Source: Sphingomonas endolithica (GTDB lineage Bacteria; Pseudomonadota; Alphaproteobacteria; Sphingomonadales; Sphingomonadaceae). From it: a stretch of DNA of 64,000 bases. Under the pieces are notes generated by a model, which searched no databases, was not told the origin of the DNA, and saw only the letters and a program-made list of their open reading frames with translations. Below are positions 55,521-64,000 of the stretch, piece by piece (the first letter of the stretch is position 1; every line of letters begins with the position of its first letter). The position numbers were made by a program, and so were the translations under genes. Location of the stretch: contig NZ_CP103057.1 of assembly GCF_025231525.1 (NCBI RefSeq), forward strand, positions 558,001 through 622,000, in the 5' to 3' direction.

Positions 55521-56320
55521 ACGAGGCTAGAAGGTCCGATCTCGGCGTACGGGCCGGCACCGGTGCGCTCATGATCCTGGTTGCAGGCGTGGCGCTGTGG
55601 CTGGGCGGCGTGGCGTTCTGGCTGCTGTGCATCGTCGGGGCGCTGGTGATGATGGCCGAATGGGCCAATCTCGACGCGGTCACTCCGGTGGCCAGCGCCC
55701 GCAACAAGCGTCTCGCGCAGTTTAGCGTGTCCGTGCCGCTGGCGACGATGGCGCCGGCGTCGCTGATCCTCGAAGTGCACGACTTCTTCACCATCGGCCT
55801 GTTGGCCGGCGCGGCATTCTTCTGCGTCATCGTGACGCGGCGACCGACCTTGGCGGCCGGCGTCATCTATTGCGGTCTGCCGGTACTGGCATTGGTCTTT
55901 CTCCGGCGGCAGGAAGAGGGCGTGGTCTTCACCTTATGGGCGCTTGCGCTGGTTTGGGCGTGCGACATCGGCGCGTATTTCTCAGGGCGGACGTTCGGCG
56001 GGCCGAAACTCGCGCCCGCAATCAGCCCGAACAAGACGTGGGCGGGGCTGATCGGCGGTGTGCTGGCGGCAAGCCTGTTCGGCGCGCTGATGCACGTACA
56101 ATATGGACTGCCGTGGCGCATGACGCTGGCGACACCGGTGCTGGCGGCGGTGGCCGTGGGCGGCGATCTGTTCGAGAGCTGGTTGAAGCGTCGGGCAGGG
56201 GTGAAGGATAGCGGGAGCATCCTTCCGGGGCATGGCGGCGTGCTCGATCGCCTGGACGGATTGGTACCGGTGGCGCCGCTTGCTGCCCTGCTAGTCGTGC
56301 TGCCGCGATTCTACGCGTGA
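55517..56320 (+). CDS. cdsA: Phosphatidate cytidylyltransferase
   Basis: This 267-residue integral membrane enzyme makes CDP-diacylglycerol, the precursor for PssA. About seven hydrophobic helices and the C-terminal signature LKRRAGVKDSGSILPGHGG with DRLDG are clear. The start is GTG 55517, overlapping uppS (GTGA). Confidence 0.94.
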   Translation: MNEARRSDLGVRAGTGALMILVAGVALWLGGVAFWLLCIVGALVMMAEWANLDAVTPVASARNKRLAQFSVSVPLATMAPASLILEVHDFFTIGLLAGAAFFCVIVTRRPTLAAGVIYCGLPVLALVFLRRQEEGVVFTLWALALVWACDIGAYFSGRTFGGPKLAPAISPNKTWAGLIGGVLAASLFGALMHVQYGLPWRMTLATPVLAAVAVGGDLFESWLKRRAGVKDSGSILPGHGGVLDRLDGLVPVAPLAALLVVLPRFYA

Positions 56321-57474
56321 AGACGGTTACCATCCTGGGGGCGACCGGCTCTGTCGGCAGTTCGACGCTCGACCTGATCGAGCGTGATCCGGACGCCTTT
56401 CAGGTGCTCGCGCTGACGGCCGATCGCGATGTCGAGAAGCTGGCGGCGGCGGCAATCCGGACCAACGCGCGGTCGGCGGTGATGGCGGATGAAGCGTACC
56501 TCCCGGCGTTGCGCGAGCGGCTGACGGGGACCGGCATCGATACGGCAGGCGGCCGGCAAGCGCTGCTCGACACTGCGGCGATGGGCGCGGACTGGACGAT
56601 GGCGGCGATCGTCGGTTGCGCTGGGTTGGAACCGGTGATGGCGGCGGTGGAGCAGGGCGGTACCGTCGTGCTCGCCAACAAGGAGCCGCTGGTGTCCGCA
56701 GGCGAGATCATTCTTGCCGCGGCCAAGCGGCATCAGGCGACGTTGCTGCCGGCCGATTCCGAACATAACGCGATCTTCCAATGCTTCGATGCGAGCCGCT
56801 CCGAGCGCGTCCGCCGTATCGTCATCACCTGCAGCGGCGGACCTTTCCGCGATTGGTCGACCGAACAGATGCGGAGCGTGACGCCGCAGCAAGCGGTGGC
56901 GCATCCGAACTGGTCGATGGGCGCCAAGATCTCGGTCGACTCGGCGACGTGCATGAACAAGGGGCTGGAACTGATCGAGGCGGCACGGCTGTTCCCGGTG
57001 CCGCATGACGCAATCGAAATCGTCATCCACCCGCAATCGGTTGTGCATTCGCTGGTCGATTATGTCGACGGATCGGTGCTGGCGCAGCTCGGGCCGCCCG
57101 ATATGCGCACACCAATCGCCCATTGCCTGGCCTGGCCCGATCGGATGCCGACGCCGATGGCGCCGCTCGACCTGGTGGCGATCGGGCGTCTCGATTTCTC
57201 GGCTCCGGACGAGGTGCGCTTTCCGGCACTGCGGCTGGCGCGTGCCGCGCTCGATGCCGGGGGCGCACGTCCGACAATTCTCAATGCCGCCAATGAGATC
57301 GCGGTTGCCGCTTTCCTGGGAAAACGATTGAGCTTCCTCGAAATTGCCGCAATCGTGTCCGATACGTTGGCGTGTTACGACCCACCGGCCCCGCAAACGC
57401 TGGTCGAGGTCCTGGCAGTCGACGCGGGGGCGCGCCGGATTGCGGCAGAACGTATTGAGGATCGCAGTCGTTGA
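56317..57474 (+). CDS. dxr: 1-deoxy-D-xylulose 5-phosphate reductoisomerase
   Basis: This 385-residue enzyme is the second step of the MEP isoprenoid pathway. NADPH loop ILGATGSVGSSTLDL (about 6-20), VLANKEPLVSAG, LLPADSEHNAIFQCF with the metal ligands and the flexible loop region WSMGAKISVDSATCMNKGLE are present. The start is GTG 56317, overlapping the cdsA stop. It supplies isopentenyl diphosphate to uppS upstream in the same operon. Confidence 0.96.
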   Translation: MKTVTILGATGSVGSSTLDLIERDPDAFQVLALTADRDVEKLAAAAIRTNARSAVMADEAYLPALRERLTGTGIDTAGGRQALLDTAAMGADWTMAAIVGCAGLEPVMAAVEQGGTVVLANKEPLVSAGEIILAAAKRHQATLLPADSEHNAIFQCFDASRSERVRRIVITCSGGPFRDWSTEQMRSVTPQQAVAHPNWSMGAKISVDSATCMNKGLELIEAARLFPVPHDAIEIVIHPQSVVHSLVDYVDGSVLAQLGPPDMRTPIAHCLAWPDRMPTPMAPLDLVAIGRLDFSAPDEVRFPALRLARAALDAGGARPTILNAANEIAVAAFLGKRLSFLEIAAIVSDTLACYDPPAPQTLVEVLAVDAGARRIAAERIEDRSR

Positions 57475-58604
57475 TCGAAGCCCCCGGGTTTTTCCTGACC
57501 ATTCTGGCCTTCGTGCTCGTGATCGGACCGCTCGTGTTCGTGCACGAGATGGGCCATTATCTCGCCGGTCGCTGGTTCGGCGTGAAGGCCGAGGCATTCT
57601 CGATCGGCTTCGGCCACGAGGTTTTCGGCCTGACCGACAAGCGCGGTACGCGTTGGAAGTTCGGCTGGCTGCCGCTGGGTGGCTACGTGAAGTTCGCCGG
57701 CGACATGAACCCGGCGAGCCAGCCCGATGCGGCATGGCTGTCGCTGCCCGCCGCCGAGCGAGCACAAACGTTCCAGGCTCAGCCCTTATGGCAGCGCGCG
57801 ATCATCGTCGCGGCGGGCCCGGCGGTCAATTTCGTTCTTGCCGTGCTGATCCTGATGGGTTTCGCGCTTGCCTATGGCGAGAGCCGCACGCCCGCGATCG
57901 CGCGCGAGATCGTGCCGGTCAGCGCTGCGGCAAAGGCCGGCATGCAGCCGGGTGACCGGATCACTGCGCTTGGCGGCCGCAGTGTGCGCACGTTCGACGA
58001 AGTGCAGCAATATATCCAGCTGCGTGCCGACCAGCCGCTGCGGGTCGATTTCGATCGCGGCGGCAAGGCCATGAGCATCAACGCGGCGATCGGATCGCAG
58101 ACGCTGCGCGACCGCTTCGGCAACGAATTCAAGATCGGCCTGCTCGGCATCGCGCCGGTCAAGCCGGTTTGGATGCCGGTCGATCTGGTGGATGCGCCGG
58201 GCGTTGCGATCAAACGCACCGGTGCGATCGTGACCATGATGGTCGACAGTATCGGTCAGATCGTGACCGGCAGACGGTCGGTCAGCGAACTCGGCGGCCC
58301 CTTGCGCATCGCCAAGGTGTCGGGCGAGCAGCTTAGTCTCGGCGTGCCGGAGTTGATCGGATTGATTGCTCTGGTGTCGATTAACTTGGGGTTCATCAAC
58401 ATCTTGCCAGTCCCGATGCTGGATGGTGGGCATTTGTTCTTCTATGCGATCGAGGCCGTGCGGCGGCGGCCGGTGAAGCCGGAAGTGCAGGAATGGGCTT
58501 TTCGTGGCGGGTTGGTGGCGTTGTTGATGCTGATGATGCTGGTAACCTTCAACGATCTAGGCGCTTTCGGGCTGTGGAAGAATTTGGCCGGCTTGATCGG
58601 TTGA
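57471..58604 (+). CDS. rseP: Site-2 protease RseP
   Basis: This 377-residue intramembrane zinc protease has HEMGH at 25-29 in the first helix and a single PDZ domain around residues 130-220 (AGMQPGDRITALGG). The second active-site motif NILPVPMLDGGHL lies in a late helix. Only one PDZ domain is present, as in many alphaproteobacterial homologues. It releases envelope stress signals by cutting anti-sigma factors, or clears signal peptides. The start is TTG 57471, overlapping the dxr stop (TTGA). Confidence 0.94.
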   Translation: MIEAPGFFLTILAFVLVIGPLVFVHEMGHYLAGRWFGVKAEAFSIGFGHEVFGLTDKRGTRWKFGWLPLGGYVKFAGDMNPASQPDAAWLSLPAAERAQTFQAQPLWQRAIIVAAGPAVNFVLAVLILMGFALAYGESRTPAIAREIVPVSAAAKAGMQPGDRITALGGRSVRTFDEVQQYIQLRADQPLRVDFDRGGKAMSINAAIGSQTLRDRFGNEFKIGLLGIAPVKPVWMPVDLVDAPGVAIKRTGAIVTMMVDSIGQIVTGRRSVSELGGPLRIAKVSGEQLSLGVPELIGLIALVSINLGFINILPVPMLDGGHLFFYAIEAVRRRPVKPEVQEWAFRGGLVALLMLMMLVTFNDLGAFGLWKNLAGLIG

Positions 58605-58672
58605 TCTAGGTAAGGCAGGGGGTACCGGCACGGTATCGGCCCGCGTAATTTCTCCGTTTTTGGGGTGGGATA

Positions 58673-61447
58673 GTGACAGCGATCAAGGTTTCTACGATGG
58701 GCGTTCGCGCCACGACAGCGTTGCTGGCCGGCACGATGCTGTCTGGCCTGCCCGTCATGGCGAGCGCCCAGACGGCGCCGGCGCCTGCGCCCGCTGCGTC
58801 AGCCCCGACCGCCGCAACGACCACGCAGGCGCCGGTTGCAGCGCCCGTATCGCGCACGATCAAGACGCTACGCGTTGAGGGTTCGCAGCGTATCGAACCG
58901 GACACGGTGCTGTCCTACACCAAGCTGCGCGTGGGCCAGGCCTATACCAACGAGACACTCGACCAGGCGTTGCGTGACCTGCTCGCCAGCGACTTCTTTG
59001 CCGATGTCTCGATTGCCGGCGTCGAGAGCGGCGACATCATCATCCGCATTCGTGAGAACCCGATCATCAACCGCGTCATCCTGGAGGGCAACAAGCGCCT
59101 GAAGGAAGACAAGATCCGGAAAGAGATCAAGCTCGCTCCGCGGCAGATCTTCACGCGTACCGCCGTCCGCCAGGATATCGCCCGCATCGTCGAGCTGTAT
59201 CGCCGCCAGGGCCGCTTCGCCGCGACGATCGCGCCAAAGATGGTGTCGCTCGACCAGAACCGCGTCGATGTGATCTTCGAGATCAGCGAAGGCGCCAAGT
59301 CCAAGGTCCGCCAGATCAACATCATCGGCAACGAGGTGTTCGACGACGACAAATTGCGTGAGCAGATGGCGACCAAGCAGGCACGCCTGTTCCGCCTGCT
59401 GAGCTCGGCGACGAGCTATGACCAGGATCGCATGGCGTATGACCAGCAGAAGCTTCGCCAATTCTACCTGACAGAAGGCTATGCGGATTTCCGCGTGACG
59501 TCGGCCATCGCCGAACTGACGCCGGATAAGGAAGACTTCATCATCACCTATGTGGTGGAGGAGGGGCCGCGCTATAAGTTCGGCGACGTGACCGTCGACA
59601 GCTCGATCCGCGATTTCGACAATACCAAGCTGGCAACAAGCGTCGGGATCAAGAAGGGCGACTGGTACGACGCGAAGAAGGTGGAAACGGCCATCGATAC
59701 GCTGAGCGAAACCGCGGGCCTGTTCGGTTATGCCTTTACCGAGGTGAACCCGGAGTATCAGCGTGACCGGGAAGCGTTGACCATGACGCTGAACTTCAAC
59801 ATCGCCGAGGCCAAGCGTTCCTATATCGAGCGGATCGACATCAACGGGAACACGAACACGCAGGACAAGGTGATCAGGCGTGAAATCCGCCTGTCGGAAG
59901 GCGATGCCTTCAACAGCTTCCAGGTCAAGCGCTCGCAGGACCGCATCAACTCGCTCGGCTACTTCCAGGACAAGTTCGAGATCAAGCAGACGGCAGGATC
60001 TGCGCCCGACCGCGTGGTGCTGACCGCCGACGTCGAGGAGAAGTCGACCGGTGAGCTGCAGCTGTCGGCAGGCTTTTCGAGCCTGGAGAGCTTCATCGTC
60101 CAGGCATCGATCCGCCAGCGCAACTTCCGAGGCAAGGGCCAGGAATTGCGCGCCAGCGTCAACTATTCGAGCTATTCGAAGTCGGTCGAGTTGGGCTTTA
60201 CCGAGCCATATCTGTTCGACAAGAACATTGCGGTCGGCGGCGATATTTTCCGGCGCGATTACAATTCATTCCAATTCAACAACAATGGTGACCGCAACAC
60301 CACCTATACGCAGGTATCGACCGGCTTCCAGTTGCGGGCAGGCGTGCCGCTTACGGAATATTGGTCGCTGTCGGCACGCTACGGCTTGAGCTTCGACAAG
60401 GTCGGGCTCGACCGGTCGCGCTTTTTTAGGAACGGTGTCTGCGATCCTTTCATCGCCGGTCAATATCTTTGTGATGCGGTCGGTAATCGTGCGACGTCCT
60501 CTGTCGGCTATTCGCTGATCTTCGACAGCCTTAACAGCCGCCTGCGTCCGAGCGCGGGCCAGCGGCTGATCATCAGCCAGGATTTTGCCGGGCTGGGTGG
60601 TGACGTGAAGTACATTCGAACCAAGCTCGACGGCGACAAATATTGGGGGCTGGGCAGCGGCTTCATCCTGTCGGCCAGTGCCGAGGGCGGTTATATCCAT
60701 TCGCAGGAGAAGAGCCGTGGCGAGGGTATCGACAAGGTGCGCATCACCGACCGCTTCTATCTCGGCGAGCCAGAATTCCGAGGCTTCAACATTCGCGGTG
60801 TCGGTCCACGTGTACTGCGCGCGAATTACATTGCCGATCCGACGACCGGACTCCAGACGGTCGAGACGAACCGTGACAACATTAGTGATGATGCACTGGG
60901 CGGCCGGGCCTACTATTCGGGCCGGCTGGAACTGGAGATCCCACTGGGCGCGGGTGCGCGCGAACTGGGGCTGCGACCGTCGATCTACCTGCAAACCGGC
61001 GCCTTGTTTGGCATTACCAAGCCGAGAGAAACTATCGGCATCTGCGCTAACGGGCAGACTGCGAGATGCTTCCCCACCACGACGGACGCCAAGGGCAACG
61101 TCACCGTGCAATCCTACTTCCAGCCAACGCTTGATGCGTCGAACAACCCGATTTATTACTACACGCAAGCGGATGGCGGGCAGGTGGCGACGAGCTGCGC
61201 CGCCGGCATTCCCGATGCGAGCGGCAAGTGCAACGGCGTGACGCCAAACATTGCGGTTGGCCAGCCAATCCAGCCGTTCCAGGAGCGTTTCGTCGGCAAT
61301 TCGGCTAAGCCGCGTTTGGCGATTGGTGCCGGCGTCAACTGGAATTCACCGTTCGGCCCGCTCCGCATCGATCTCGCTTATGCGTTGCTCAAGGATGAGG
61401 GCGACGATACCAAACTGATCACGTTCAACGTAGGGACTTCATTCTGA
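58673..61447 (+). CDS. bamA: Outer membrane protein assembly factor BamA
   Basis: This 924-residue protein has a signal peptide (ending VMASAQ) and a low-complexity Ala/Pro stretch. Five POTRA domains (about 65-450) and a 16-strand beta barrel (Omp85) to the C-terminus follow. The conserved VRGF-like loop is seen as FRGFNIRGVG, and the last residue is Phe, as expected for barrel targeting. Codons 805-865 include a longer-than-usual loop rich in Gly, Thr and Cys. The start is GTG 58673, with GGTGGGA just before it. It inserts outer-membrane proteins. Confidence 0.94.
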   Translation: MTAIKVSTMGVRATTALLAGTMLSGLPVMASAQTAPAPAPAASAPTAATTTQAPVAAPVSRTIKTLRVEGSQRIEPDTVLSYTKLRVGQAYTNETLDQALRDLLASDFFADVSIAGVESGDIIIRIRENPIINRVILEGNKRLKEDKIRKEIKLAPRQIFTRTAVRQDIARIVELYRRQGRFAATIAPKMVSLDQNRVDVIFEISEGAKSKVRQINIIGNEVFDDDKLREQMATKQARLFRLLSSATSYDQDRMAYDQQKLRQFYLTEGYADFRVTSAIAELTPDKEDFIITYVVEEGPRYKFGDVTVDSSIRDFDNTKLATSVGIKKGDWYDAKKVETAIDTLSETAGLFGYAFTEVNPEYQRDREALTMTLNFNIAEAKRSYIERIDINGNTNTQDKVIRREIRLSEGDAFNSFQVKRSQDRINSLGYFQDKFEIKQTAGSAPDRVVLTADVEEKSTGELQLSAGFSSLESFIVQASIRQRNFRGKGQELRASVNYSSYSKSVELGFTEPYLFDKNIAVGGDIFRRDYNSFQFNNNGDRNTTYTQVSTGFQLRAGVPLTEYWSLSARYGLSFDKVGLDRSRFFRNGVCDPFIAGQYLCDAVGNRATSSVGYSLIFDSLNSRLRPSAGQRLIISQDFAGLGGDVKYIRTKLDGDKYWGLGSGFILSASAEGGYIHSQEKSRGEGIDKVRITDRFYLGEPEFRGFNIRGVGPRVLRANYIADPTTGLQTVETNRDNISDDALGGRAYYSGRLELEIPLGAGARELGLRPSIYLQTGALFGITKPRETIGICANGQTARCFPTTTDAKGNVTVQSYFQPTLDASNNPIYYYTQADGGQVATSCAAGIPDASGKCNGVTPNIAVGQPIQPFQERFVGNSAKPRLAIGAGVNWNSPFGPLRIDLAYALLKDEGDDTKLITFNVGTSF

Positions 61448-62136
61448 TGAACACGTACAAGAATTTCGTTCTGGCGGCCGTAGCAGCTGCTCCAATCATG
61501 CTGATCGCCGCACAGGCGCAGGCACAGACCGTCGCGGTGGCCGATCCGGAAGCGGCGGTCGCCAATTCCAAGGTGTGGGCCGCAGCACAGGCGGAAATCG
61601 CCACGACCTACAAGACGCAGCTCGACCAGGCCAAGACGCGCGGCGATGCAATCTCGGCGGAGTTGCAGCCACTCTACAAGAAGTTCGACAGCAATGGCGA
61701 CAACCAGTTGAGCCAGGCCGAGATCGAGGCCGCACGGGCACGCCGTGCGCCCGAGCTGACCCAGATCGAGGCCAAGGAAAAGGCTGCGCAGGAGGAACTG
61801 GGCCGCATGACGCTGCAGCCGTCGCGCGCGCGCGCTTATGCAGCCGAGCAGATCTCGGGCAAGGTGAACGATGCCGTTACCAACGTGGTGAAGTCGCGCC
61901 GGATCACGCTGCTGCTGCGCCCGAACGCGGCATTCTTCGCCGATCCCGCAGCCGACATCACGCCGGCGATCAGCACCGAGCTTGACCGTCTGTACCCGAA
62001 GGCGAGCATCACGCCGCCGGCCAATTGGCAGCCGGGCCAGCAGGCCCGTACCGGCGCTGCGGCAGCCGCAGCACCGGCGGCAGGGACCGCGACGCCTGCC
62101 ACCACGACCCCGCGGAAGGCCGAGAAGCCGCGGTGA
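61447..62136 (+). CDS. skp: Periplasmic chaperone Skp/OmpH-like with EF-hand-like loop
   Basis: This 229-residue protein has a signal peptide (ending AAQAQAQ) followed by the Skp pattern: [16 protein letters not shown], long helices and a C-terminal low-complexity Ala/Pro/Thr tail. In the helical arm, residues 81-92 read [12 protein letters not shown]. This matches an EF-hand calcium-binding loop (ligands Asp81, Asn83, Asp85, Gln87, Ser89, Glu92) inserted into a Skp arm. The gene overlaps bamA by one base (TGATG). It escorts unfolded outer-membrane proteins; the calcium-binding loop is an inference from pattern. Confidence 0.85.
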   Translation: MNTYKNFVLAAVAAAPIMLIAAQAQAQTVAVADPEAAVANSKVWAAAQAEIATTYKTQLDQAKTRGDAISAELQPLYKKFDSNGDNQLSQAEIEAARARRAPELTQIEAKEKAAQEELGRMTLQPSRARAYAAEQISGKVNDAVTNVVKSRRITLLLRPNAAFFADPAADITPAISTELDRLYPKASITPPANWQPGQQARTGAAAAAAPAAGTATPATTTPRKAEKPR

Positions 62137-62618
62137 ACGACACGGTAGAAGGGGGCGCCGAGAACGCTATCGGCCCGTTCGATATCGGACGGATCATGGC
62201 GGCGCTCCCGCACCGCTACCCGATGCTGTTGGTCGATCGGGTCGAGCGCTTGGCGCTCGACCGGTCGATCACCGCGATCAAGGCAGTGACGATCAACGAG
62301 CAGTTCTTCCAGGGGCATTTCCCGGGACGTCCGATCATGCCGGGCGTGCTGATCGTCGAGGCGCTGGCCCAAGCGGCGGGCATCCTTGCGGTCGAATCGC
62401 TTGGGCTCGCGGGATCGGGCAAGCTCGTCTATTTCATGGCAATCGACGGGGCGAAGTTCAGGAAGCCGGTGGAGCCTGGCGTGCTGATGAAGCTCGACGT
62501 CGAGTTCGTGCAGAAGCGTTCCAGCGTGTGCAAATTTGCCGGTCGCGCGACGATCGATGGGCAATTGGCGGCTGAGGCGAACTTCACCGCGATGATCGCG
62601 GACCCGCCGAAAGCCTGA
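62133..62618 (+). CDS. fabZ: 3-hydroxyacyl-[acyl-carrier-protein] dehydratase FabZ
   Basis: This 161-residue hot-dog-fold dehydratase of fatty acid elongation has the catalytic His62 and Glu76 in [17 protein letters not shown], with [13 protein letters not shown] upstream. GTG 62133 overlaps the skp stop. In most Gram-negatives lpxD sits before and lpxA after fabZ; here neither is present. Confidence 0.95.
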   Translation: MNDTVEGGAENAIGPFDIGRIMAALPHRYPMLLVDRVERLALDRSITAIKAVTINEQFFQGHFPGRPIMPGVLIVEALAQAAGILAVESLGLAGSGKLVYFMAIDGAKFRKPVEPGVLMKLDVEFVQKRSSVCKFAGRATIDGQLAAEANFTAMIADPPKA

Positions 62619-62714
62619 TCGATCCTAATCGCTTGCTCTGCCGAGGCGTGGCGTGTAGGGCGCCGCGCTTGTCCGGCTGGTCGGAAACCAGCCACTGACA
62701 TAAAGGAACAGACC

Positions 62715-62945
62715 ATGAAGAAAGACATTCATCCCGATTATCACACCATCAAGGTGCAGATGACCGACGGGACCGTGTACGAGACCCGCTCCACCTGGGG
62801 CAAGGAAGGCGACACGATGACGCTCGAAATCGATCCGCTGGCGCATCCGGCATGGACCGGCGGCCGTGGCTCGATGCTCGACACCGGCGGCCAGGTGGCG
62901 CGCTTCAACAAGCGTTTCGGCGCGATGTCGTTCGGCAAGAAGTAA
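62715..62945 (+). CDS. rpmE: 50S ribosomal protein L31
   Basis: This 76-residue L31 starts with [18 protein letters not shown] and has no zinc-binding cysteines, so it is the cysteine-free (C-) form. AAAGGAA lies seven bases before the ATG. It closes the run of plus-strand housekeeping genes. Confidence 0.95.
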   Translation: MKKDIHPDYHTIKVQMTDGTVYETRSTWGKEGDTMTLEIDPLAHPAWTGGRGSMLDTGGQVARFNKRFGAMSFGKK

Positions 62946-62960
62946 GACAAGCAAGCATTT

Positions 62961-62990
62961 TCCCCGGCGCGCTTCGATGCGCGCCGGGGA
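62961..62990 (+). terminator. rpmE terminator hairpin
   Basis: TCCCCGGCGCGC pairs fully with GCGCGCCGGGGA (12 pairs) around a six-base loop, 16 bases after the rpmE stop. Only short T tracts flank it, so it may need help from Rho or act as a stable 3' end. Beyond it, 62991-63228 shows no supported gene. Confidence 0.75.
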
Positions 62991-63228
62991 AGTATACGCT
63001 TCCATCAAAGCGAGTCCTTTTTTAGCGTGTGATTTGTTCGGGTGCGCTGTGGCAAGCTGATATCGGCTGTTTCATTCGTTGCCACCGATACAGGTTGTAG
63101 GGCTATTGGCCACGAACGAGTCCACCCGCCCGATCTGCGGTCAGTCGGCCGCCCGCCAGCAGTCGAGCAATACAATAAACCGATCCGCGTCATCATGCGG
63201 ATAGTGGCTACGTTGGATCAGCGATGCG

Positions 63229-64000
63229 TTACCCCAGTAAGATCTTACTAGTTGGGATGAAGCGGCGCACTATCCATATCGCGAACAATGCGAACACGAA
63301 CGCCAACGTTACCGTTAGGTAATTGCCGCGACCGGTGACCACTCCGACCACCTTCAAGATCAGAACGTGGCAGAGATAGACGCCGAACATGCAAGCCGCA
63401 ACGGGCTGTGCGCTCCAGGGCGTGGGTATCATGCGCTCTCCGAACATCGCGGCGGCAGCGATAGCGGCAACGCCGACGGTGTACGGTGTTCCGATGCCCG
63501 GCAGCCCTGCAAAATCGGCAAACACGAGAGCTGCCGCAGAGATGAGCACGGCCAGCCTTCCCCGCGGCCCAATTTTCCATGCCAGGCCAAACATGACGCC
63601 GACCATGATGCCGGGAGCGGCATGGATCACTGGGGAAAAGGCAGCGACCATTCCAGCGATGCGGAACGCCACATGGTCACCGTCAGCAGCAGCGCGGTCG
63701 CGACCAAGGCGCTACCATAAAACAATATAGCGGGCGCAAGAGACTTGAGCATGTTCAGAACCGTCAGGACGGCGAACATGAAAGGCAAAAACCAAAGATG
63801 CGGGCTGCTGCCATAAAGGATGCCCATGAACGAGGCTTCCACGAACGGCCTATGTTGAGCCAGATTCACGGCGCCGTAAACAACCATCCAGAACGCCCAA
63901 GGCAGCAGCAGGGCGCGTGCAAGTGCCGCAGGCGATCTGATCCGATCTAAGTTGAACCGCAGGTCCAACATTGGTGATAGGATCAGGAATATGACGAGGC
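63229..64000 (-). pseudogene. Acyltransferase_3-family membrane protein, frameshifted and cut by the right edge
   Basis: Two adjacent frames together give a multi-helix membrane protein of the acyltransferase_3 type. The upstream part, open to base 64000, ends ASLEWSLPFPQ with a stop at 63627. The downstream frame continues IHAAPGIMVGVMFGLAW and further helices (LAVLISAAALVFADFAGL, YLCHVLILKVVGVV, NYLTVTLAFVFALFAIWIV) to 63229. One added base near 63628 (TGGATC|ACTGGGG) would turn the stop into Trp and join the frames as PFPQWIHAAPG, a motif seen in this family. A real pseudogene and a read error are both possible. The N-terminus is outside the window. Confidence 0.7.

Overview
The window is a high-GC bacterial chromosome segment that reads as Sphingomonadales (Sphingomonas or a close relative). 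Four things point there: an alphaproteobacterial CckA kinase beside recA; a perfect GTTC-N7-GTTC SOS box at recA; a ferulate/vanillin catabolic cluster with an ADP-forming feruloyl-CoA synthetase of the Sphingobium SYK-6 type; and an outer-membrane biogenesis operon running bamA-skp-fabZ-rpmE with no lpxD, lpxA or lpxB. The missing lpx genes fit a lineage that uses glycosphingolipids instead of lipopolysaccharide. No transposase, prophage or CRISPR array is visible. Short GC-rich palindromes of the REP kind sit between many genes.

Layout. 1-5.3 kb: minus-strand aromatic cluster (feruloyl-CoA synthetase, cut by the left edge; feruloyl-CoA hydratase/lyase; vanillin-type aldehyde dehydrogenase; MFS aromatic-acid transporter). 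5.4-8.8 kb: HscC-type Hsp70 with a coupled membrane-anchored J-like partner. 9-10.8 kb: a sulfite-oxidase-fold protein converging on an Old Yellow Enzyme. 11.2-14.2 kb: a class A beta-lactamase-like protein lacking its general-base glutamate, an ECF sigma/NrsF anti-sigma pair, and a frameshifted membrane-protein gene. 14.3-23.8 kb: tRNA-Pro, a repeat-rich small lipoprotein, two M28-type peptidases, EttA, acylphosphatase, a NYN/LOTUS protein, GreB and a soluble lytic transglycosylase. 23.9-33.5 kb: dapA, smpB, a DUF2062 protein, an M13 peptidase, cckA with a single-domain receiver, recA, and a glutathione transferase. 33.6-45.6 kb: a dicarboxylate symporter, an M24 peptidase coupled to a lipid kinase, a lower-GC stretch with two unrecognised secreted proteins, alaS, a periplasmic protein, a CPA2 antiporter and an FAD hydroxylase. 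45.6-49.1 kb: a large inverted repeat, icd, and the phosphatidylethanolamine pair psd-pssA. 49.1-63 kb: rpsB-tsf, an inserted SulP transporter, then pyrH-frr-uppS-cdsA-dxr-rseP-bamA-skp-fabZ and rpmE. The right edge cuts a frameshifted acyltransferase.

How it fits together. The long plus-strand series from pyrH to fabZ joins translation (rpsB, tsf, frr), nucleotide supply (pyrH), isoprenoid and undecaprenyl synthesis (dxr, uppS), phospholipid precursor (cdsA), envelope stress proteolysis (rseP), outer-membrane protein assembly (bamA, skp) and fatty-acid synthesis (fabZ). Most junctions overlap by 1 to 4 bases and use GTG or TTG starts, which suggests translational coupling. No wholly new multi-gene system is evident. 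The least ordinary items are the glutamate-less beta-lactamase homologue, the EF-hand-like loop inside Skp, the HscC/J-like pair, the ADN-repeat lipoprotein, and a second SOS-like box next to a small membrane-protein gene. All functions are inferred from reading sequence and motifs; no database search was run.
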